30,667 nt of DNA, taken from positions 1-30,667 of the forward strand of contig JAPUJM010000173.1 in the NCBI GenBank assembly GCA_027296205.1, in the 5' to 3' direction. Shown piece after piece: positions 26,201 through 30,667 of the stretch. Made by a program: the position numbers and the translations under genes. The notes under the pieces were generated by a model. The model was given only the letters and a program-made list of their open reading frames with translations. It did no database searches and was not told where the DNA came from. Source of the DNA: Actinomycetota bacterium. GTDB taxonomy: Bacteria; Actinomycetota; Acidimicrobiia; Spongiisociales; ZC4RG35. How positions within the stretch are numbered: position 1 is the first letter of the stretch; every line of letters begins with the position of its first letter.

Positions 26201-26736
26201 TTGCCGAAAACGTCTTGAAAGCGCCCAGCGGCAGCCATTGCCGCATCGACGTCTCGAGAGCTTCTCTTGTTCCCCTCCTCGCTGACAGAGTCGGGAGCGA
26301 GAAGTTGGGGCACGAGCCCGCCGAGACACCCGGATGTGGCGATGACACCCTCGGAATGCTCTGCCAGGAGTTCGATGTCCATCCGGGGCTTGTAGTAGTA
26401 CCCATCGAGAAACGCCTTCGATGACAGTTGGAGAAGGTTGCGATAGCCCACCTCGTTCTCAGCAAGGAGATTCATGTGGTACCGCCGGTTCTCTGCGCCG
26501 ACCGGCCGATCCCGACGCGAGCCTTCCGTGTAGTAGGCCTCTATCCCGATGATGGGCTTGACGCCCACATTGTTGGCGGCCTTGACGAAATCGACCACGC
26601 CATAGAGATTCCCGTGATCGGTTATGGCGATGGCAGCCTGGCCGTCAGCGGCAGCCGCTTCCACCACGTCCGTGATCCTCGCCGCACCGTCGAGTAGCGA
26701 GTATTCGGTGTGCAGATGGAGATGGGCGAAAGACAC
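23239..26736 (-). CDS. dnaE: DNA polymerase III alpha subunit
   Basis: 1165 residues, the replicative polymerase. The N-terminal PHP domain begins FAHLHLHTEYSLLDGAARI and keeps several metal-binding histidines (for example ITDHGNLYG). The C-family palm carries PDIDMDFD at 410-417 with catalytic D411 and D413, after the GPGRGSAAGS motif. Beta-clamp and OB-fold regions follow, the latter as VGGIVGSITRRWTKKG near residue 1010. Length is typical of DnaE1. The start is GTG 26736-26734 before the conserved SFAHLHLHTEYS. No ribosome binding site is evident; TACACT (26766-26761) could be a -10 giving a leader of about 18 nt. A 170-nt palindrome lies directly upstream. Confidence 0.97.
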   Translation of the reverse strand: MSFAHLHLHTEYSLLDGAARITDVVEAAAADGQAAIAITDHGNLYGVVDFVKAANNVGVKPIIGIEAYYTEGSRRDRPVGAENRRYHMNLLAENEVGYRNLLQLSSKAFLDGYYYKPRMDIELLAEHSEGVIATSGCLGGLVPQLLAPDSVSEEGNKRSSRDVDAAMAAAGRFQDVFGKDNFFIEVQDHGIEAQRRIMPDLLEIAGKIDAPLLATNDAHYTRRSEHDAHDVLLCIQTGSLRNEPGRLKFEGSEHYLKSSDEMRRLFPNDEFPKACDNTLWIAERANVQIEFGRILLPQFSVPEGETELTYLRRLVEQGTRERYGAEPGADVWERVEHELKIIEEMGFPAYFLIVWDIIRHARENRIRVGPGRGSAAGSIVSYCLRITDIDPLAYGLIFERFLNPGRQSMPDIDMDFDERYRGEMIRYAAEKYGSDRVAQIITFATIKGKQAIRDAARVLGHPYSMGDRLAKAMPPSILGKDPTLDQVLSPPSPGAASEVKDWYANAHGLREMYEADPGAKEVVDAARGLEGLRRQDSIHAAAVVIAPEPLIRIVPVQRKGEDAEMVTQFEMHGVEALGLLKMDFLGLRNLSIIERCLELVEGTTGERIDIDNVPTDDPATFELLQSGNTIGVFQMEGTAMRALIRSLKPDSFNDVIALVALYRPGPMGANMHNLYADRKNGRAEIEELHPVLTEKLADTYQIMVYQEQVMMVAQEIAGYSMADADELRRAMGKKIKSVMVAEEENFVNGTIDQGFSEETGREIFKLIEHFAGYGFNRSHSAGYGLVAYQTAFLKAHHPAEYLAALLTATKTNKDRTAVYLNECRRMGIDVLVPDVNESESDFTVHDGRIRFGLSAVRNVGEGAVEKIVEAREDQPLESFMDFVNRVDTSVLNKRSIESLIKAGAFDGSGDTRKGLTLVHEQILDATLERRRNEEMGQYSLFAGDSESEEETNIEVPDLAWPQKTRLAFEKEMLGLYVSDHPLLSLGAALAAATSTSIAELGDLTDRSSLSVGGIVGSITRRWTKKGDPMLFFQLEDLEGSVECIAFPKTVHDYGPLIVEDAVLVVSGNLDHRGDDVKVVARELKELENRDDSTVRLTIPAGRLTPETVDSLKTILKNHPGSASVYLHMTDDGDTKVLKLSDAHKVEPRSALFAELKELLGPKAIL

Positions 26737-26767
26737 TGTTTATCAGACCGGACTTACACGAGTGTAG

Positions 26768-26937
26768 TTCTAGTGTCCTGAGTCGTGGGTTAGTGCTGAT
26801 CTCGCCCAGACATCGGCGTTCCTGACAAGGACGCACAACGAAGGCGCAGCCGGAGCTGCGTCGAGGCGGAGGACGCCGTCAGGGGCGTCGATGGCAGGCG
26901 AGATTCTGTGCATGATTTGCGACTCGGGACACCAGGA
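26768..26937. repeat. 170-nt imperfect palindrome between dnaE and rhomboid gene
   Basis: The whole stretch folds back on itself. Outer arms pair at 26773-26785 with 26920-26932 (13 bp, one G-U), then ATCTCGCC at 26799-26806 with 26897-26904, then 16 bp at 26811-26826 with 26878-26893 (three G-U), and the centre CGCAGC/GCTGCG at 26845-26860. CTAG lies at 26770-26773 and again at 26940-26943. This looks like a palindromic mobile element (MITE or REP-like), an insertion-sequence remnant, or a structured RNA. Reading frames through it have no family resemblance. Confidence 0.85.
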
Positions 26938-26982
26938 ATCTAGCAGCGCGGCCGGCGACACCGCGAAATGCCACGATCGGGC

Positions 26983-27810
26983 TCAGATCATCACGGAGAG
27001 AACGGCGAGAACTGCTACCGCCACTCCGGTGAAGGTGCGCCAGGCCTCGATGTTGGAACCAGGCAGCCGGGACCAGATCTCACCGATGACGAAGCCGGCG
27101 ATCAGCCCCCCGAGATGGGCCTGCCAGGCGATGCTGGGCACCAGGAACGGAATCGCTGCGTTGATCAGGAGGAGAACACCGATCTGGCGAAGCATGGCCC
27201 TGCCATGCGCCGTCTGGCGGCGATGCATCGCCCAACTGAGCCAAACGCCAAACAGGCCGAAGATGGCCCCCGAGGCGCCGACGGCAACAGCGAGCGGATC
27301 TCCGAGATAGAAGACAAACGCCCCCCCTACCCCTGCCGACGCCATAAAGAGACTGACGAAGGGCCAGGTTCCGACGCCACGCTCGATCTGAGGGCCGAGA
27401 ACCCACAGCGCCCACATGTTGAACAAGATGTGGGTGATCGAGGCGTGAAGCAAAATCGGTGTGAAGATCCGCCACCACTCCCCATTGTCAACAAAGGGAT
27501 TGTATTGGGCCAGGTTCTCCACGAAGACATCGTTGAGACCTCCATATGCTCCCACGACAAAGAACACGACTGCCAGCGCGATGAATGTCTTGGTGGCGGG
27601 GGCGCCGCCGGTGCGAGATGACCGACCCCCGGTGGGAATGATCTTCTGGGCTCCCTCCGAGCGCACACATTCGGGGCACCGTTGTCCCACCGAAGCGTCG
27701 ATGGAACAAGCGGCGCAGATCGGCCGATCACATCGACTGCATTTGAGAAGTGTGTGGCGATCCGGATGGCGATAACAAGCCGGGGCGGCGGTGGTGGGAT
27801 CATGTGTCAC
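26983..27810 (-). CDS. Rhomboid intramembrane serine protease with N-terminal zinc finger
   Basis: 275 residues. An N-terminal cysteine/histidine cluster (CYRHPDRHTLLKCSRC, then CAAC and CPEC, residues 12-48) resembles a B-box zinc finger, common in actinobacterial rhomboids. Six or seven membrane segments follow from about residue 75. The active site is present: HASITHILFN near 122-131, GASGAIFG with nucleophile S180, and AHLGG with H232. It cleaves membrane proteins within the bilayer; the substrate is unknown. The start is taken at GTG 27810-27808 because TACCGT (27823-27818) is 7 nt upstream and AAGGGG lies directly before it; a GTG three codons earlier (27819) is possible. It follows rluD by 27 nt. 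Confidence 0.93.
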   Translation of the reverse strand: MTHDPTTAAPACYRHPDRHTLLKCSRCDRPICAACSIDASVGQRCPECVRSEGAQKIIPTGGRSSRTGGAPATKTFIALAVVFFVVGAYGGLNDVFVENLAQYNPFVDNGEWWRIFTPILLHASITHILFNMWALWVLGPQIERGVGTWPFVSLFMASAGVGGAFVFYLGDPLAVAVGASGAIFGLFGVWLSWAMHRRQTAHGRAMLRQIGVLLLINAAIPFLVPSIAWQAHLGGLIAGFVIGEIWSRLPGSNIEAWRTFTGVAVAVLAVLSVMI

Positions 27811-27837
27811 CCCCTTCACGGTATCGGACCGGGTGAC

Positions 27838-28758
27838 TTAGCCAGAGGCGTTTTGCTCGAGAGAGTCAAGCACCGCACGGAGATCCGGGGCGAGTGGTGA
27901 GTCGACAATGACACGCTCAACGGTGGCAGGATGGGTGAATTCGACACGGGAGGCATGGAGGAAGGTCCGTGGAGAGGTCACCCTCGTGGTTTTCCCACCA
28001 TAGGTCTTGTCGCCAATCACGGGGTGGTCGACTGCAGAGAGATGCACCCTGATCTGATGTGTCCGCCCTGTCTCCAGTCTGACGGTGAGCAGGGAACACT
28101 CGAACCTCGGGTATTCGCGATCAACCTCGTAGTGCGTGGTCGCACTCTTGCCGCCCGGCACCACGGCACGACGCATCGGTCGGTTCGGGTCACGCCCGAT
28201 GGGGGCTTCGATGGTCCCGGTCGGCGCTTCGAACCGACCATGAGCCAGACATGTGTAGACCCTGGTGATCTCCCTGCGCTTCAATTGGCCGACAAGAGCC
28301 TCATGCCCAAGGGCCGTCCGGGCCACGATTAGCGCGCCAGACGTGTCTTTGTCGAGACGATGCACCAGACCCCAACGGTCGGCAGAACCCACCCCCCTGA
28401 GCTCGGGGTACCGGTAGAGAAGACCCGCCGCCAGCGTTCCGAGACTGCGCCCAGCCCCAGGATGGACTATGACGCCGACAGGCTTGTCCACGACGATCAC
28501 CGTGTCGTCCTCGTAGAGAACACCGAAATCCACCTGCTCCGCTTGCATTTCGACAGCTGCCCGGGGAGCCGGCGTGGTGATGATCGACCCCTCCGTCACA
28601 CGATCTGCGGGTCTGGCCGCCACGCCATCGATGGAGACCCCGTCGTCGATCAGGTCACGGGCTTGAGCCCGACTCACCTGGAGCAGGGTTGCCAGGACCT
28701 TGTCGACTCGGGCCCCGTCGAGCTCGGAGGGGACCTCGACTGTTATCTCGTTCGCCAC
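27838..28758 (-). CDS. rluD: 23S rRNA pseudouridine synthase, RluA/RluD family
   Basis: 306 residues. An N-terminal S4 RNA-binding domain (about 12-70, DGARVDKVLATLLQVSRAQARDLI) is followed by the RluA-type catalytic domain with HRLDKDTSG at 133-141 and catalytic D136, then ETGRTHQIRVHL near residue 230. It converts uridines in 23S rRNA to pseudouridine; the exact sites cannot be told. The start is GTG 28758-28756, which overlaps the end of lspA by 16 nt and places the S4 domain at the usual distance. A frame from 28830 adds 24 residues inside lspA and is rejected. The neighbour order lspA-rluD is common in bacteria. Confidence 0.93.
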   Translation of the reverse strand: MANEITVEVPSELDGARVDKVLATLLQVSRAQARDLIDDGVSIDGVAARPADRVTEGSIITTPAPRAAVEMQAEQVDFGVLYEDDTVIVVDKPVGVIVHPGAGRSLGTLAAGLLYRYPELRGVGSADRWGLVHRLDKDTSGALIVARTALGHEALVGQLKRREITRVYTCLAHGRFEAPTGTIEAPIGRDPNRPMRRAVVPGGKSATTHYEVDREYPRFECSLLTVRLETGRTHQIRVHLSAVDHPVIGDKTYGGKTTRVTSPRTFLHASRVEFTHPATVERVIVDSPLAPDLRAVLDSLEQNASG

Positions 28759-29216
28759 GCGTGTATGAGTAGCAGTCCGACAGCGATCGTGACCGATGCA
28801 TCCGAGATGTTGAAGGTCGGAATCCACCACATGCTGATCCAGTCGATGACCTTCCCGTCCAGAAGCCCTTCACCCCGGAACACGCGATCCATCAAGTTTC
28901 CGTTGGCTCCACCAAGCACCAGTCCCAGTGCGGCCAGCTCGAGAAGAGGTCGCTCGGCCCGAATCGACCAAAGGACGAAGACGGACACGACAACGGCCGC
29001 CACTCCCATGAACGGCCCGGCGTTCTGGAACAACGAGAACGCAGCCCCCGGGTTCTCCGTGAAAGTGAAAGTGAGAAACCCCGGAATGACCTCTATTGGT
29101 GAGTCGGCAAAATGGATGGACGCATACCGTTTCGTGAGCAGGTCGGCCACCACAACGGCCAGGGCTATGCCCAATGCGGCCGAATAGCGTCGGATCAATT
29201 GAACTTGGCGGCGCAT
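28743..29216 (-). CDS. lspA: Lipoprotein signal peptidase (signal peptidase II)
   Basis: 157 residues with four membrane helices. All LspA boxes are visible: ADLLTKR (24-30), ENPGAAFSL (54-62), GGANGNLMDRVF (102-113) and FNISDASVTI (135-144); D110 and D139 are the catalytic aspartates. It removes signal peptides from diacylated prolipoproteins. The start ATG 29216-29214 overlaps the TraR-like gene by 22 nt; a TTG at 29198, overlapping that stop as TTGA, would also work and shorten the protein by six residues. A frame from 29288 adds a basic 24-residue stretch and is less likely. Confidence 0.94.
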   Translation of the reverse strand: MRRQVQLIRRYSAALGIALAVVVADLLTKRYASIHFADSPIEVIPGFLTFTFTENPGAAFSLFQNAGPFMGVAAVVVSVFVLWSIRAERPLLELAALGLVLGGANGNLMDRVFRGEGLLDGKVIDWISMWWIPTFNISDASVTIAVGLLLIHAWRTR

Positions 29217-29569
29217 TCGACGCAGAGCGTCGAATATGGCAAGACGTCGAGACGTTCGATCGGGATGGCCGCGCCGCAGTTTTCGCAAATCCCGTAATCC
29301 CCGGTCTTGACCCGGGTCAGGGCGTGATCCACCTTCCTCATGAGATCGAGGGTGTTCTGCTCGATTGACAGCTCTTTGGCATATTCGAGCTTCAACGAAC
29401 TGGCCTCGGCATTACCCGGATCGGGGCTCCGGTCTGATGAGCTCTCCGTCAGTCGGGCTACCTCGAGCTCGCGCTCATACTCCTCAACAAGGCCCTCGAG
29501 ACGCGTCTTCTCTTCCTCCAGGCGTTTCCTGAAGCGATCAACTGTGGACTTCGCCAGTTTTCGTGCCAC
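29195..29569 (-). CDS. TraR/DksA-type C4 zinc-finger protein
   Basis: 124 residues: a long charged coiled-coil region (about 1-90) and a C-terminal C4 zinc finger with C95, C98, C116 and C119 (C-x2-C-x17-C-x2-C). This is the DksA/TraR layout. Similar genes lie next to lspA in many bacteria and may act on RNA polymerase through the secondary channel, but the two acidic tip residues of DksA are not clearly identifiable here. The start is GTG 29569-29567 with AAGGA six bases upstream. It overlaps lspA by 22 nt. Confidence 0.88.
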   Translation of the reverse strand: MARKLAKSTVDRFRKRLEEEKTRLEGLVEEYERELEVARLTESSSDRSPDPGNAEASSLKLEYAKELSIEQNTLDLMRKVDHALTRVKTGDYGICENCGAAIPIERLDVLPYSTLCVECAAKFN

Positions 29570-29605
29570 GTGCTTCCTTCTGAAAGGGCGGGAACCCTAC
29601 CAACG

Positions 29606-29896
29606 TCATGAAAGCAAGCCGAGTTTCCTCCGAACAGTCTCGGCATCGCCGTCGGCCACCTGAAACACCTTGTGACGGCTAGACATTCCCCTGATCAAAC
29701 TCACCGGAGCCCCCAACCGACCCTCGAGGAGCATTCTCGCTTCCTCGTTGGCCCGGCCACCCTCCGGGGGCGCGGTCAACCTGAGTTTCAGCTTGTCGCC
29801 ATGAAGGCCCACAATTTGGGAGCGGGATGCACCTGGCACGACCCAGACGTCGACAATCACACCCCCGGCGTCACGTCTGATGGGAGACCCGCTCAC
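29606..29896 (-). CDS. DUF167 (YggU-type) protein
   Basis: 96 residues of the DUF167/YggU family, recognised by VWVVPGASRSQIVGLHGDKLKLRLTAPPEGGRANEEARMLL with the conserved PPxxGxAN core (43-50). The biochemical role is unknown; in actinobacteria such genes often sit near the cell-division and ileS region. GTG 29896-29894 is the start. TACTGT on the minus strand (29908-29903) lies 6 nt before it, so the message is likely leaderless. It lies 36 nt upstream of the TraR-like gene and is divergent from ileS. Confidence 0.85.
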   Translation of the reverse strand: MSGSPIRRDAGGVIVDVWVVPGASRSQIVGLHGDKLKLRLTAPPEGGRANEEARMLLEGRLGAPVSLIRGMSSRHKVFQVADGDAETVRRKLGLLS

Positions 29897-29902
29897 CCCG
29901 AC

Positions 29903-29908
29903 ACAGTA
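29903..29908 (-). promoter_or_regulatory. -10 element of a leaderless DUF167 promoter
   Basis: TACTGT ends 6 nt before the GTG at 29896. No -35 is assigned. Confidence 0.45.
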
Positions 29909-29917
29909 GATCCCGCG

Positions 29918-29947
29918 GCATCAGTCAGTGGATGATCTGACTGCTGC
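29918..29947. other. Hairpin in the divergent ileS leader
   Basis: CAGTCAG (29922-29928) pairs with CTGACTG (29937-29943) around an 8-nt loop; GCA/TGC extends it past one mismatch. It has no T-run. A TACCAT -10-like element follows at 29954-29959. No T-box signature is visible. Confidence 0.4.
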
Positions 29948-30034
29948 CACGCCTACCATCCCGCCCTCACTGACATCGCCTATTGGAGACTTCTCGCCGA
30001 AACATGCGACCGTACTTACGTTGGAGAGCACTAA

Positions 30035-30667
30035 GTGACATCTGAGAAGACGACGTTCACCCGGGTCGAGCCCTCGGTTCACTTCCCGGACCTCGAACAA
30101 GCGGTTCTCAAACTCTGGCGCGAGACCGACGCCTTCGCCGAGTCTGTGCGCAGACGCCCGGAGAACAACGAGTACGTGTTCTACGACGGGCCCCCTTTTC
30201 CAACGGGTAGCCCGCACTATGGGAATCTCCTCGCCGGAGTCATCAAAGACATGGTTCCCCGCTACTGGACGATGCGGGGATATCGAGTGGAGCGCCGGTT
30301 CGGGTGGGATACCCATGGGCTGCCGATCGAGATGGAGGTGGAAAAGCGTCTCGGGATCTCCGGCCCCAGCGAGATCAACGAGTACGGCGTAGCCCGCTTC
30401 AACGAAGCATGCCGATTCGAAGTCCAGGCCAACACCGAAGCATGGGAGGTGCTGACGGAACGGATCGGCCGGTGGGTCGACTTCGAGAACGCCTACACGA
30501 CCATGGATCCGGAGTTCATGGAAACCATATGGTGGGTTTTCTCCCAACTCTGGGACAAGGGTCTCGTCTACCGCGACTTCAAGGTCCTTCCCTACTCGTG
30601 GGGCGCCACGACTCCTCTCTCCAACTTTGAGGCCAACCTCGATTACCGGGACACCGAAGACCCGTCA
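30035..30667 (+). CDS. ileS: Isoleucyl-tRNA synthetase (partial, 5' end)
   Basis: 211 codons from GTG 30035 to the right edge with no stop. The class I signature appears as PPFPTGSPHYGNLLAG, with HYGN at 61-64 in place of HIGH, followed by VIKDMVPRYWTMRGYRV and RFGWDTHGLPIE, all characteristic of IleRS. The HYGN form and PHYGNLLAG context suggest the eukaryote-like (type 2) IleRS, which is often less sensitive to mupirocin; that is inference. GGAG lies eight bases upstream. It is divergent from the DUF167 gene. Confidence 0.96.
   Translation, partial: MTSEKTTFTRVEPSVHFPDLEQAVLKLWRETDAFAESVRRRPENNEYVFYDGPPFPTGSPHYGNLLAGVIKDMVPRYWTMRGYRVERRFGWDTHGLPIEMEVEKRLGISGPSEINEYGVARFNEACRFEVQANTEAWEVLTERIGRWVDFENAYTTMDPEFMETIWWVFSQLWDKGLVYRDFKVLPYSWGATTPLSNFEANLDYRDTEDPS

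Noticed and set aside
24202..26424. Long plus-strand open frames inside dnaE
   Set aside because: They lie entirely antisense to dnaE and show no recognisable family or ribosome binding site.
26770..26961. A 63-codon minus-strand frame in the dnaE-rhomboid gap
   Set aside because: It lies within the 170-nt palindrome and is better explained as that repeat than as a gene.
29897..30034. A T-box riboswitch upstream of ileS
   Set aside because: Neither the conserved T-box sequence (GGTGG with flanks) nor a specifier-loop arrangement can be found in the leader.
1..30667. CRISPR arrays, prophage, integrases or transposases
   Set aside because: No regularly spaced repeats and no recognisable mobile-element genes were seen; only the two palindromic repeats remain as possible mobile remnants.

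Overview
The window reads as an ordinary chromosomal stretch of a moderately high-GC actinobacterium, most likely of the Acidimicrobiia type; this placement is inferred from gene content and order, not from a search. Pointers are: the order ileS, small DUF167 gene, TraR/DksA-type zinc finger, lspA, rluD, rhomboid, dnaE, which resembles the actinobacterial ileS-lspA-rluD-dnaE region; a pair of ArsA-like ATPases near nth, as in mycobacteria; a PolA with no visible 3'-5' exonuclease motif; frequent GTG starts; several genes with a -10 hexamer only 6-8 nt before the start codon (leaderless); and no CCA encoded on the tRNA. I see no phage, integrase, transposase or CRISPR array.

Layout. 1-6903 (minus strand) is a Tad/Flp-type pilus assembly operon, read in the order cpaB, cpaE/tadZ, cpaF/tadA, a VWA-TadB fusion, tadC, and a polytopic membrane protein that runs off the left edge. 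The last three junctions overlap by a few bases, so translation is probably coupled. 7102-8762 holds rpsA (ribosomal protein S1) with its own promoter and a rho-independent terminator that separates it from the tad operon. 8767-11797 holds polA and a small coiled-coil gene with a 22-bp perfect inverted repeat between them. 11853-11936 is tRNA-Leu(CAA). 11981-15715 (minus) holds a histidine kinase/response regulator pair, a YgfZ-like protein and CcdA. 15779-18983 holds an MFS transporter that converges, with 3' overlap, on a MATE exporter and nth. 19090-23192 holds a small membrane protein divergent from a double-length ThyX-like protein, then a 72-aa protein and two ArsA-like ATPases. 23239-29896 (minus) holds dnaE, a 170-nt imperfect palindrome, a rhomboid protease, rluD, lspA, the TraR-type protein and a DUF167 protein. 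ileS starts divergently at 30035 and runs off the right edge.

Most of the window is housekeeping: replication and repair (polA, dnaE, nth), translation (rpsA, ileS, rluD, tRNA-Leu), dTMP synthesis (the ThyX-like protein) and lipoprotein maturation (lspA). The parts that deserve attention are the fused VWA-TadB protein inside the tad operon, the tandem ThyX protein whose canonical RHR motif survives only in the C-terminal half, the two paired ArsA-like ATPases with different P-loops, and two striking palindromic intergenic sequences upstream of polA and dnaE. Starts were chosen by overlap with the upstream gene, ribosome binding site or leaderless promoter geometry, so several differ from the longest possible reading frame.
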